DNA of 55,646 bases, from assembly GCA_009783445.1 (NCBI GenBank), contig WRFY01000119.1, positions 1-55,646 of the forward strand, in the 5' to 3' direction. The translations under genes and the position numbers were made by a program. Positions 18,428 through 26,498 of the stretch are shown piece by piece. How positions within the stretch are numbered: the stretch's first letter is position 1; each line of letters starts with the position of its first letter. Origin of the DNA: Candidatus Azobacteroides sp. Lineage in GTDB: Bacteria; Bacteroidota; Bacteroidia; Bacteroidales; Azobacteroidaceae. Below the pieces are notes generated by a model. The model was not told where the DNA came from. It did no database searches and saw only the letters and a program-made list of their open reading frames with translations.

Positions 18428-20308
18428 TTACAACGCTATTTTTCTTGAAATTGTCTTGTGGTTGTTCAGAATAATCTGAGCAATAATTACTTTTTGAGAA
18501 ATGAAGTCGTCGGGTACGACAATATGGATCGTTTGATTGACTGTCTTTTTTTCATAAAGCATTTGTCCATTGACCGTAAACAGTTTAATTTCACAAATAG
18601 TAGAATTGTCGGTGGTTATACACAATGTATTTTCATTGATAAAATATACTTGTACCTCTTCTTCCGGATTTGAATTCGCCGCATTGGAAATAGAAGTTAC
18701 AACAGCTGAAGATAGATTCGGCTTGCCGGTGGGATAAACCAAGTTGGGATAATTTTGATAAAAGGTATTCGTAGCGGGAGTTATTCCTGCAAAAGTACCG
18801 TATCCATCATTTTCCCACGGGCTTTTCCATGCACAAACGCCGCTATAACCGTTCCAATAAGCATTAAGATAAGCGTTGGCTAAAGTCGTATTCCAATTGT
18901 TTTCATTCACGTTATATCCCGGCGTTTCTCCGATAAGAACCGGTCTGTTGCCGTTATCGAGCCAGTACCCGATAGAAGTCGTAAAATAAGAACCCGAAGA
19001 TTGCCATTGATACCAATGAGGAGAATAAAAATCAAGATAGGCATCCGGATCATTGTATTGGGCACGCAAGGAAGATTCACTGTAATTGTTTCCAGCGTAA
19101 GCCTCTTGGTCGGTCCATCCTTTGTATTTGTCGCTGTTGCAAATGATCCACATAGAACCTACCGTTACGGGCTTTGTTGTATTTTTATGAATATAGGAAG
19201 CGCATATAGCCAAAAAACGAATAACATTGTTTCGAGAAAGATTTCCGCAATTAGCGTCTCTCCACATATGTTCAGGTTCATTACAAATATCAAATCCAAG
19301 CACATAAGGTTCATCTTTATACCTCTGAACAAAAGGAACCAGAAAATACTCGCAGTACCATTTGGTTTTGTTTTCATCATTGATTATTTGCCGGAATTGA
19401 TTCCAATTCACTGCATTATAATTATTAATTGTCATATCGAAAGACCAAAAGGTAGGCATGATGTAAATGCGTTTTTCCTTAGAAAGGGCAACTAATTTAT
19501 CCATATCTGTCCAAAAACTGGAACTGGCTCCGGTAACTAATCCATCGCCATTCAATGATGGACTTGAATTTCCTCCGCCATGGATCCATATCCTGGCCAG
19601 ATTGATATTATTTTGCACATATTTTGTAAATTCACTGTTCCACCAGTTAGCATCATAATTCCGTCCTAAAAAATCCAACCGATAATCACTGTTCCATTGC
19701 CAAGCGGTATTTATTCCATTAAAGAAAATTTCCTGGCCGTATGCATAGAATTTATTTCCATTAATGGTTGCTGTGGGACTGCTGCTGTTCACATTGTTAG
19801 AAATAAGCGTAACATCATCTATGTAAAAAGAAAAAGCGCCCAAATTTTCGTAGGGTGCAGGAATGAATGTTAACCGATTATAACTCCCTTGTTGTAATCC
19901 TGTTATTGGGATAGTAACATCCAACCAGCTGCCGGCGCCGGAATACCGGGGATAGGTTGTCCAATCTTGCGTGACAACTCCGGAAGCTGTGTTCTCTAAT
20001 TTAAATGCAAACGCAAAACTGCTGCTTGCATTTACTCCCTTTATTTTTAATTTGATACCCGTAAAATCAGATTTGTTAAAATTTGAATTCAGGTCAAAAT
20101 AAATACCATCCCCTTGATTATTTGCAGGCACATTGACTAATCCCGCTTGTCCGAGACTCCCCGAAGGCGCTGTGACCGATGAAATGGATACATTTCCCCA
20201 CGCATGATAATTTGAGGACAAGTGATCAAAATTACATACGATTTTGTTCTGCCCATTCATGTTCATTAGGAAACAGAATGCCGCACATAGAATGAATACG
20301 TTTTTCAT
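18428..20308 (-). CDS. Secreted GH5-like hydrolase with N-terminal carbohydrate-binding-like module and sorting-type tail
   Basis: A 626-residue protein with a signal peptide (ending MNMNGQ at about 20). Residues about 22-172 are a jelly-roll-like module (FKLENTASG, SGAGSWLDVTIPI, RLTFIPAPYENL, FYIDDVTLI) matching the module in the partial gene at 1-542. The barrel (about 185-520) shows ARIWIHGGG, the FDICNEPEHMW acid/base E344 and the VLIGETPG nucleophile E461. The spacing fits GH5 and related clan GH-A endoglycanases, mannanase being a reasonable but unproven call. The last 75 residues (CEIKLFTVNGQMLYEK, TISRKIAL) resemble a type IX secretion tail. It is transcribed toward the susCD operon and shares its terminator. 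Confidence 0.82.
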   Translation of the reverse strand: MKNVFILCAAFCFLMNMNGQNKIVCNFDHLSSNYHAWGNVSISSVTAPSGSLGQAGLVNVPANNQGDGIYFDLNSNFNKSDFTGIKLKIKGVNASSSFAFAFKLENTASGVVTQDWTTYPRYSGAGSWLDVTIPITGLQQGSYNRLTFIPAPYENLGAFSFYIDDVTLISNNVNSSSPTATINGNKFYAYGQEIFFNGINTAWQWNSDYRLDFLGRNYDANWWNSEFTKYVQNNINLARIWIHGGGNSSPSLNGDGLVTGASSSFWTDMDKLVALSKEKRIYIMPTFWSFDMTINNYNAVNWNQFRQIINDENKTKWYCEYFLVPFVQRYKDEPYVLGFDICNEPEHMWRDANCGNLSRNNVIRFLAICASYIHKNTTKPVTVGSMWIICNSDKYKGWTDQEAYAGNNYSESSLRAQYNDPDAYLDFYSPHWYQWQSSGSYFTTSIGYWLDNGNRPVLIGETPGYNVNENNWNTTLANAYLNAYWNGYSGVCAWKSPWENDGYGTFAGITPATNTFYQNYPNLVYPTGKPNLSSAVVTSISNAANSNPEEEVQVYFINENTLCITTDNSTICEIKLFTVNGQMLYEKKTVNQTIHIVVPDDFISQKVIIAQIILNNHKTISRKIAL

Positions 20309-20661
20309 GATTTGTTAAATATTATCAAGTTATATAATTATGTAAAAGTAGAACTTATTTAGAAAGTTTAATAATACTATTATGCTAATTTATAATATTT
20401 TCTTGATGATTTTTTGCCTGCTATCGTATGGGGATAGTAGACAAAATAATTTTTCTTTTGGGACGATTTTTTGCCGCTTTTCTTTATTTTTGTACTTGGA
20501 TAATGGGGTCATAATTTTTGTACTTGGATAATGGGGTCATAAAGCAGTAGAGCTATTTTCATAAAACAAAGTTTTTATCTTATAAAAATTTCGTAACGCA
20601 AAAATAGCGCTTTGCTCTCGGAGTCAAAACTTTATAATAACCTATTTTTTAAAACGCCGCT
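20309..20661. other. Intergenic region between the GH5-like and amidohydrolase genes
   Basis: This 353-base divergent region is AT-rich and holds no gene. It contains the tandem 28-base duplication at 20486-20542 and must carry the promoters of both flanking genes. No -7 element matching TAnnTTTG was found on either strand that I would mark with confidence. Confidence 0.5.
20486..20542. repeat. Tandem duplication of a 28-base unit
   Basis: The unit starting ATTTTTGTACTTGGATAATG and ending GGGTCATAA occurs twice head to tail (20486-20514 and 20514-20542, period 28). It is too short and without spacers for a CRISPR. The core TGGGGTCATAATTTTTG resembles, in inverse orientation, the repeats at 5980-6032, so both might be ends of an old insertion sequence. 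Confidence 0.7.
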
Positions 20662-21462
20662 ATGATTATTGATGGACATTCTCACGTGATTTTACCTACT
20701 CAAAGACATATTGAGCTTATGAATGAAGCAGGAGTGGAAAAAACAGTTTTGTTTTCTACCTTAGTACACCCCGAAAGCGCTACTGATTTTTCCAGCTTGC
20801 AGAAAGAAATGCAGCGATTGAATGAAATTATCGGAGGACAGGCAAACAGGGCTATGGCTGCTCGGCTTGCCAGCTTAAAAGAACAAAAAGAAGCCATTGA
20901 TTTGTACCCGACAAGATTTATCGGTTTTGGATCCGTTCCTCTTTTAACTACGGAAAATGCTGTGAACGAGTATATTGAAAAAGAGGTTGTTGAGAATGGA
21001 TTTATAGGTTTAGGCGAATTTACGCTACCGTCCGGTTCGATAAAACAACTGAGGCCTATTTTTAGCGCTTCTACCAACTATGGGAATCTTCCTCTGTGGA
21101 TACATGCATTTAATCCGTTGATATTACAAGATATAAAAGAAATTGCTCAATTGGCGGAAGATTTTCCTTCCGTGCCGGTTATCGTAGGCCATTTAGGCGG
21201 AAGCAATTGGCTTGAAACTATTGAATTAGTGAAGGTGCGTCCCAATTTGTATTTAGATATTTCCGCCTATTTTTCAACGTTGGTATTGAAAATGGCCATT
21301 AATGAGCTACTCTCTAAGTGCATTTTTGGCGTTGATATGCCCTATGGAGATTTGCAATTAGCGCTTGACGCCGTAAGGAAATTGTCGAATGATGACAAGA
21401 TTGCCGATGCTGTATTGGGAGAAAATATTTCAGCCCTTTTAAAGTTGCCTTCTATGGTCTGA
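20662..21462 (+). CDS. Amidohydrolase family (Amidohydro_2) metal-dependent hydrolase
   Basis: A 266-residue TIM-barrel protein without a signal peptide. The metal-binding DGHSHV motif is at residues 3-8, WIHAFNP near 150, VIVGHLGGSNW near 175, and a terminal metal-ligand aspartate in FGVDMPYGD near 230, all in family order. Such proteins hydrolyse or decarboxylate small molecules; the substrate is unknown. It is preceded by a long AT-rich region and followed by a 206-base gap before a convergent gene, so it is probably transcribed alone. A link with the polysaccharide locus is possible but not shown. Confidence 0.8.
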   Translation: MIIDGHSHVILPTQRHIELMNEAGVEKTVLFSTLVHPESATDFSSLQKEMQRLNEIIGGQANRAMAARLASLKEQKEAIDLYPTRFIGFGSVPLLTTENAVNEYIEKEVVENGFIGLGEFTLPSGSIKQLRPIFSASTNYGNLPLWIHAFNPLILQDIKEIAQLAEDFPSVPVIVGHLGGSNWLETIELVKVRPNLYLDISAYFSTLVLKMAINELLSKCIFGVDMPYGDLQLALDAVRKLSNDDKIADAVLGENISALLKLPSMV

Positions 21463-21668
21463 TTGCTGTCAACTTTTGACATCGAGATTGAATTTTATCA
21501 ATGGATTTAATCATTTAAAAATCAACCCTATATTCTAAAAATAAAATTACGTAAACTCTACTATAAAAAGAGAATAAGAGCTATATCAGAATTAAACAAT
21601 GGAGAAAGGGCATGAATATCGTTTTGCTGTTTCTTTTCAATCCTCCTCGTGATTGGCAATCTTCCCCT

Positions 21669-22385
21669 TTACGGGGCATTTTTCAGTAAAAATGACAAAT
21701 CTTCGCCCGGACTTACTTCGCGGGTAATCCATCCATTCCTGAATAAGCGCATTGTCTTCGATCCTATTAGTTTCAAGGCATCGCCTTCCCTTTTCAACAA
21801 GCAACCTTCCCGCAGTCCCAAAACACACGTCTGGGGATTTAGTTCGATAAATTCAAGGATTCGATCTTCTCGCGTTTCTCCTCCAAACCCTTCTGGATGA
21901 ACGTCCAGAAAATGCGGATTGATTTGAAACGGCACAAGATTCAACGCATTGAATCCGCGCGGATCTACTACCGGCATATCGTTGGTCGTTTTTATGGAAG
22001 GACAGGCCACATTGCTGCCGGCGCTCCAACCGATGTAAGGAGTACCGGACGCTACTTTGCTTTTAATGGACGGAAACAAACACTGTTTGCGCATCATTTG
22101 AAGCAATCGCCATGTATTTCCTCCTCCTACAACGATTGCTTCTGCTTTTTCGACAGCCTGTATGGGATTTGGGGTGCGATGAATGCTTTGCACCGTATAA
22201 CCCATTTCCGAAAAAACGGCATTTACCTTGGTTTCATACGCTTCATAATCGAACCTTACGGCAGCGTAGGGAATGAATAGAATACTTGACGGACGGTTTC
22301 CCAAAAAATCTTTGATAGGCTCTTTAGCCCATGCCAGATATTCTTCACCCGCATTGGTCGAATTGCTCAACAATAAAAGTCTCAT
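21669..22385 (-). CDS. pepE: Dipeptidase E (peptidase family S51)
   Basis: A 238-residue cytoplasmic serine peptidase that cleaves Asp-Xaa dipeptides. Family features are MRLLLLSNSTNAG at the N terminus, AEAIVVGGGNTWRLL, the nucleophile serine in YIGWSAGSNVACPSI near residue 120, and INPHFLDVHPEGFGGETREDRI with the histidine of the catalytic site. The length fits E. coli PepE (229). The ATG at 22385 is chosen; a TTG four codons upstream is less likely. It is divergent from the Lrp-type regulator. Confidence 0.93.
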   Translation of the reverse strand: MRLLLLSNSTNAGEEYLAWAKEPIKDFLGNRPSSILFIPYAAVRFDYEAYETKVNAVFSEMGYTVQSIHRTPNPIQAVEKAEAIVVGGGNTWRLLQMMRKQCLFPSIKSKVASGTPYIGWSAGSNVACPSIKTTNDMPVVDPRGFNALNLVPFQINPHFLDVHPEGFGGETREDRILEFIELNPQTCVLGLREGCLLKREGDALKLIGSKTMRLFRNGWITREVSPGEDLSFLLKNAP

Positions 22386-22508
22386 AGCATGAATCAATAA
22401 TTAACAGGATACAAATAAACTAAAATAATTTGAATTATGAAGTTTAATTGTGTTAATATCTTTCAAATAAGCGATTGAATATATAAACACATTTCAAAAT
22501 ATATTGTT

Positions 22509-22516
22509 TATATTTG
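22509..22516 (+). promoter_or_regulatory. -7 element of the Lrp/AsnC-type gene
   Basis: TATATTTG matches TAnnTTTG and lies 29 bases before the ATG at 22546. No good -33 TTTG is seen at the usual distance. Confidence 0.5.
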
Positions 22517-22545
22517 CAAAGTATAATACAAATAAACCATATATC

Positions 22546-23031
22546 ATGGGATATCATCAGTTAGACGAATTAGATGAAAAAATATTAAAAATGGTGATCA
22601 GCGACGCGCGGGTTCCATTTTTGGAAGTAGCGCGAACTTGTAATGTATCGGGAGCCGCCATCCATCAAAGAATACAAAAATTGACGAATCTGGGCATATT
22701 GAAAGGATCTGAATTTATTGTCGATCACAGCAAAGTCGGTTACGAAACAGCTGCTTTTATCGGATTGTTTCTAAAAGATCCTGAACAATTCAAGCGAGTT
22801 GTGCAGGCATTGGCGGAGATTCCGGAAGTAGTAGAATGCCATTATATTACGGGAAAGTACGATTTGTTCATCAAGGTACTTGCAAAAAACAACGAAAATT
22901 TGCTTGAAGTCATTCATGCCAAACTGCAGCCCTTGGGATTGGCGCGAACAGAAACGCTGATTTCGTTCAAGGAAGCCTTTCGGCGACAAATTCCAATGAA
23001 TTTTGATTTCAAGGATCAAGATATAGAATAA
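22546..23031 (+). CDS. Lrp/AsnC-family transcriptional regulator
   Basis: A 161-residue protein. The N-terminal winged helix (LDELDEKILKMVISDARVPF, then ARTCNVSGAAIHQRIQKLTNLGILKGS) is followed by the RAM/effector domain (VGYETAAFIGLFLKD, VVECHYITGKYDLFIKV). Members sense amino acids and act as octamers on amino-acid metabolism genes. The ATG at 22546 agrees with the family start; the longer upstream frame would cross the promoter. It is divergent from pepE, which it could control, though this is only a positional guess. The C-terminal segment after TLISFKEAFRR is short and polar. Confidence 0.92.
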   Translation: MGYHQLDELDEKILKMVISDARVPFLEVARTCNVSGAAIHQRIQKLTNLGILKGSEFIVDHSKVGYETAAFIGLFLKDPEQFKRVVQALAEIPEVVECHYITGKYDLFIKVLAKNNENLLEVIHAKLQPLGLARTETLISFKEAFRRQIPMNFDFKDQDIE

Positions 23032-23036
23032 AATAG

Positions 23037-23068
23037 TTTGGATAAAAGAAAATTAATGTATAACTTTG
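23037..23068 (+). promoter_or_regulatory. Promoter of rpmB-rpmG-DUF4295
   Basis: TTTG at 23037-23040 and TAACTTTG at 23061-23068 with a 20-base spacer form a textbook Bacteroidetes -33/-7 promoter. It begins just after the stop of the upstream gene. Confidence 0.75.
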
Positions 23069-23119
23069 CGCCCTGAATTGAAAAAGTAAGAAAAAAATAA
23101 CAAAAACATACAACGCAAG

Positions 23120-23359
23120 ATGTCTAAGATTTGTCAAATAACAGGGAAGAAAGCCATGGTAGGGAACAACGTTTCGCATTCCAACCGGAGAACGAAGAGG
23201 AAATTTGATGTTAACTTGTTTACAAAAAGGTTCTATTGGGTAGAACAAGATACGTGGATAAACCTGAAAATTTCCGCGAGGGGTTTACGTACGATCAATA
23301 AAATAGGATTGAACGCTGCAATCGAAAAAGCGAAAGAAAAAGGGTATTTAAACATGTAA
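23120..23359 (+). CDS. rpmB: 50S ribosomal protein L28
   Basis: A 79-residue protein of standard length. [20 protein letters not shown] at the start and the central [13 protein letters not shown] are diagnostic, as is [18 protein letters not shown]. There is no CxxC zinc pair, only one cysteine at position 5. It is the first gene of a small ribosomal operon with L33 and DUF4295. Confidence 0.97.
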   Translation: MSKICQITGKKAMVGNNVSHSNRRTKRKFDVNLFTKRFYWVEQDTWINLKISARGLRTINKIGLNAAIEKAKEKGYLNM

Positions 23360-23381
23360 AAAAATAGGAGGGTCTCATACA

Positions 23382-23570
23382 ATGTCAAAAAAAGCAAAGG
23401 GAAATAGAGTCCAGGTGATTTTAGAATGCACCGAACACAAAGATAGCGGCATGCCAGGTACTTCGCGTTATATCACCACCAAGAATAGAAAAAACACTAC
23501 AGGGCGGTTGGAACGTAAAAAATACAATCCGATCCTGAAAAGAATGACAGTACATAAAGAAATTAAATAA
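23382..23570 (+). CDS. rpmG: 50S ribosomal protein L33
   Basis: A 62-residue protein: [40 protein letters not shown] and [14 protein letters not shown] match L33. Only one of the usual zinc-binding cysteines remains, so it is the zinc-free form. A clear Shine-Dalgarno sequence AGGAGGG (23366-23372) precedes the ATG by 9 bases, which is unusual in this phylum. Confidence 0.96.
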   Translation: MSKKAKGNRVQVILECTEHKDSGMPGTSRYITTKNRKNTTGRLERKKYNPILKRMTVHKEIK

Positions 23571-23586
23571 AAAAAATAAATAATTC

Positions 23587-23739
23587 ATGGCAAAGAAAAC
23601 CGTTGCGGGATACCGCGAAAAATCCGAAGGACGTTCTTATTCAAAAGTAATTAAAATGGTTCGATCACCAAAAACGGGAGCTTATATTTTTAAAGAAGAA
23701 ATGGTTCCGAATGAAGCTGTAAAAGAATATCTTAAATAA
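23587..23739 (+). CDS. DUF4295 small basic protein
   Basis: A 50-residue protein starting MAKKTVAGYREKSEGRSYSK and ending AVKEYLK. This family occurs directly after rpmB-rpmG across Bacteroidetes. It is small and lysine-rich, and probably ribosome-associated, but its function is not established. It starts 16 bases after the L33 stop. The terminator at 23825-23864 ends the operon. Confidence 0.9.
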   Translation: MAKKTVAGYREKSEGRSYSKVIKMVRSPKTGAYIFKEEMVPNEAVKEYLK

Positions 23740-23824
23740 AAACAGGAATTATCGCTTACTGTTGCGTCCTATTTACAAGGGGCGGTAAGGGAGAGTTTTT
23801 GAGTTTACAATCTGCATAAAGAAG

Positions 23825-23864
23825 ACTTCCTTTCGATTTTTTGTATCGAAAGGAAGTTTTTTTT
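23825..23864 (+). terminator. Rho-independent terminator after the ribosomal operon
   Basis: A perfect 13-bp stem (23825-23837 against 23845-23857), loop of 7, followed by a run of T residues. Confidence 0.88.
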
Positions 23865-23888
23865 ATAAGTCTTTTTGTAACTTTTTTG

Positions 23889-23897
23889 TAACTTTGC
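23889..23897 (+). promoter_or_regulatory. -7 element of the ftsY operon
   Basis: TAACTTTGC is an exact TAnnTTTG match, 37 bases before the ftsY ATG. The -33 position lacks TTTG, although the area is T-rich. Confidence 0.55.
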
Positions 23898-23933
23898 AAA
23901 ATACATGAGAATATATTAATTCGAAAGCATTTT

Positions 23934-24890
23934 ATGAGTATTTTTAGTTTTCTATCCAAAGAAAAAAAAGAAAGTTTGGATAAAGGTTTATCGAAAACCA
24001 AGGAAAATGTCTTCGCGAAAGTTACGCGAGCGATAGCCGGCAAATCCAAAGTGGATGAAGAAGTATTGGATAATTTAGAAGAAGTGTTGGTAAGCTCTGA
24101 TGTAGGCGTCGAAACCACGTTGAAAATTATCCAGCGAATCGAACAACGGATCGCCAGAGATAAATATCTCAATGCAGGAGAGTTAACAAATATTCTGAGG
24201 GAAGAAATCGCGTCTCTTTTGCAAGACAACGATGTGGAAGAACTCGAAGATTTTGAAGTTCCGGGAGGCGTTAAACCGTACGTGATCATGGTGGTAGGAG
24301 TAAATGGCGTGGGTAAAACCACCACCATCGGAAAACTGGCTTACCATTTCAAAAAAGCAGGGAAAAAAGTCTATTTGGGAGCAGCCGACACTTTTCGTGC
24401 AGCTGCCGTGGAGCAATTAAGCATTTGGAGCGAACGGGTAGGCGTAAGCATTGTTAAACAAAAAATGGGATCCGATCCGGCTTCTGTTGCTTACGATACG
24501 CTGATGGCTGCGGTTGCGCATGACGCCGACGTCGTCATTATTGACACGGCAGGCCGCTTGCACAACAAAATAAATCTAATGAATGAATTGACTAAAATCA
24601 AAAATGTAATGAAAAAGGTAGTTCCCAATGCGCCTCATGAAGTTTTGTTGATTTTGGATGGATCCACAGGACAAAATGCTTACAATCAAGCAAAAGAGTT
24701 TTCTAAGGCAACCGAAATTACAGCCTTGGCAATTACTAAATTAGATGGAACGGCCAAAGGGGGAGTAGTCATCGGAATTTCAGATCAGTTGCATATACCG
24801 GTAAAATACATCGGAATCGGCGAAGGTCTGGAAGATTTGCAAATTTTCAGAAAAAAGGAATTCGTCAACTCTTTATTTGGAAATGAGTGA
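23934..24890 (+). CDS. ftsY: Signal recognition particle receptor FtsY
   Basis: A 318-residue SRP-type GTPase that receives ribosome-SRP complexes at the membrane. The N domain lies at about 1-110. The G domain shows GVNGVGKTTTIGKLA (G1), DTFRAAAVEQL, DTAGRLHNK (G3), ITKLDGTAKGG (G4) and GIGEGLEDLQIF. The long acidic A domain of E. coli FtsY is missing, as is usual outside the proteobacteria. Its stop overlaps the GTG of rimO by four bases, so the two are coupled. Confidence 0.97.
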   Translation: MSIFSFLSKEKKESLDKGLSKTKENVFAKVTRAIAGKSKVDEEVLDNLEEVLVSSDVGVETTLKIIQRIEQRIARDKYLNAGELTNILREEIASLLQDNDVEELEDFEVPGGVKPYVIMVVGVNGVGKTTTIGKLAYHFKKAGKKVYLGAADTFRAAAVEQLSIWSERVGVSIVKQKMGSDPASVAYDTLMAAVAHDADVVIIDTAGRLHNKINLMNELTKIKNVMKKVVPNAPHEVLLILDGSTGQNAYNQAKEFSKATEITALAITKLDGTAKGGVVIGISDQLHIPVKYIGIGEGLEDLQIFRKKEFVNSLFGNE

Positions 24891-26182
24891 GAAGCAATAA
24901 AGTAGATATTATCACTTTGGGTTGTTCGAAAAATCTGGTCGATTCGGAACTATTGATGCGGCAATTTGCCGCAAATGGATACGTTGTGGCCCACGATCCG
25001 GAAAAAACATCCGGAAATATTGTTGTAATCAATACCTGCGGTTTTGTCAATGAAGCCAAAGAAGAATCCATTGAAATGATTTTGGCATTTGCAGAAGCCC
25101 GCAAAGCGAAGCGCATCCGGAATTTGTTTGTAATGGGTTGCCTTTCTGAACGTTATCTCAAAGAATTACAACAGCTGATTCCGGAGGTCGATAAATTTTA
25201 CGGCAAATTCAATTGGAAAGAATTGCTTGCTGATTTGGGAAAATCTTACTACTCAGAACTTTCTAACGAAAGAACTCTTACTACGCCTTCTCATTACGCT
25301 TATGTGAAAATCGCCGAGGGTTGCAACCGGACTTGCGCCTATTGCTCGATTCCTCTGATTACCGGAAAATATCATTCCAGAAGCATTGAATCCATTGAAA
25401 GTGAAGTAAAATCATTGGTAAAGCAGGGCGTGAAAGAATTTCAGTTGATCGCTCAGGATTTAACTTATTATGGAAAAGATATTTATCAAAAATGCAATCT
25501 GGCCGAACTGGTAGAACGGATTTCCGATTTGGCGGGAGTCGAATGGATTCGCTTGCATTACGCTTATCCCACTGATTTTCCATTAGAGGTGTTGAAAGTC
25601 ATGCGCGAAAGGCCCAATGTATGTAAATATTTGGATATAGCCTTGCAACACAGTAGCGATTCGATATTGAAAAAAATGAGGAGAAACATTACTCAGGCAG
25701 AAACCATCGAACTACTCCAAACCATACGGGAAGAAGTACCCGGAATTCATCTTCGAACCACAATGATGGTGGGTCATCCGGGAGAAAGTGACAAAGATTT
25801 CAAAGATTTGATTAACTTTGTGACGAAAATGCGATTTGAACGCTTAGGCGCATTTATGTATTCGGAAGAAGAAGGAACTTATTCGGCCATTCATTACCGC
25901 GATGAGGTAGAAGCGGAGATAAAACAGCGGCGAATGGACGAACTGATGAAAATTCAGGAAGAGATTACTGCGCACATAAATGAATCAAAGATAAAAGCGA
26001 CGTTGAAGGTGATGGTTGACCGCGAAGAATCGGGTTTCTATATTGGACGAACAGAATACGATTCCCCCGAAGTAGATGCGGAAGTATTAATCACAAAAAA
26101 TAAAAAATTGCAGACAGGCGAATTTTATTCCGTCCAGATTACCGGAACTCAGTCGGTTGATCTCCTTGGAACGGTTCAATGA
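24887..26182 (+). CDS. rimO: Ribosomal protein S12 methylthiotransferase RimO
   Basis: A 431-residue radical SAM enzyme that adds a methylthio group to an aspartate of ribosomal protein S12. The N-terminal MTTase domain has VDIITLGCSKNLVDSELL and the cysteines of INTCGFVN and VMGCLSERY. The radical SAM cluster is CNRTCAYCSIP (CxxxCxxC). The C-terminal TRAM domain spans about 370-431. The start is GTG, inside the stop of ftsY. LGCSKNLVDSE distinguishes RimO from MiaB. Confidence 0.96.
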   Translation: MRSNKVDIITLGCSKNLVDSELLMRQFAANGYVVAHDPEKTSGNIVVINTCGFVNEAKEESIEMILAFAEARKAKRIRNLFVMGCLSERYLKELQQLIPEVDKFYGKFNWKELLADLGKSYYSELSNERTLTTPSHYAYVKIAEGCNRTCAYCSIPLITGKYHSRSIESIESEVKSLVKQGVKEFQLIAQDLTYYGKDIYQKCNLAELVERISDLAGVEWIRLHYAYPTDFPLEVLKVMRERPNVCKYLDIALQHSSDSILKKMRRNITQAETIELLQTIREEVPGIHLRTTMMVGHPGESDKDFKDLINFVTKMRFERLGAFMYSEEEGTYSAIHYRDEVEAEIKQRRMDELMKIQEEITAHINESKIKATLKVMVDREESGFYIGRTEYDSPEVDAEVLITKNKKLQTGEFYSVQITGTQSVDLLGTVQ

Positions 26183-26213
26183 GAGAAAAACACATAGAAT
26201 TAGTACAAAAAAT

Positions 26214-26498
26214 ATGAATTCCTCAGAATTAACCGCAGCTTTATCACAACGACTTCAGTTGTCAAAAACGGAAGTCAACAAGAGAATTGACGATATTGCA
26301 GCTGTAATTACAGCTGAATTAGTCAAAAAGAATACCGTTTCGCTGGGCAATATGGGAAGCTTAGAAGTAGTAAAAAGAAATGAAAGAATTAGCGTGAATC
26401 CCTCGTCGGGGAAAAAAATGCTGATTCCTCCCAAACTGGTTGTGAAGTTTAAGATGTCCAATTCGTTGAAAGATCGATTAAAAGACCTTAAGCCATGA
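26214..26498 (+). CDS. HU family DNA-binding protein
   Basis: A 94-residue HU/IHF-type protein (SSELTAALSQRLQLSKTEVN, IDDIAAVITAEL, VSLGNMGSLEVVKR, then the arm RNERISVNPSSGKKMLIPP and a final VVKFKMSNSLKDRL). It would bind and bend DNA as a dimer. It is atypical in lacking the usual GRNPxTG arm sequence. The ATG at 26214 is chosen; a longer upstream frame would overlap rimO. Its last bases overlap the ATG of the following gene, which begins with a related HU-like domain, so the two may form a heterodimer. Confidence 0.88.
   Translation: MNSSELTAALSQRLQLSKTEVNKRIDDIAAVITAELVKKNTVSLGNMGSLEVVKRNERISVNPSSGKKMLIPPKLVVKFKMSNSLKDRLKDLKP

Noticed and set aside
20486-20542. Possible CRISPR
   Set aside because: Only two units, directly adjacent without spacers, and no cas genes in the window.
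23756-24328. 190-codon minus-strand open frame across the start of ftsY
   Set aside because: It runs antisense to the well-conserved FtsY N domain, and its sequence is Ser/Thr-rich as expected for a shadow frame.
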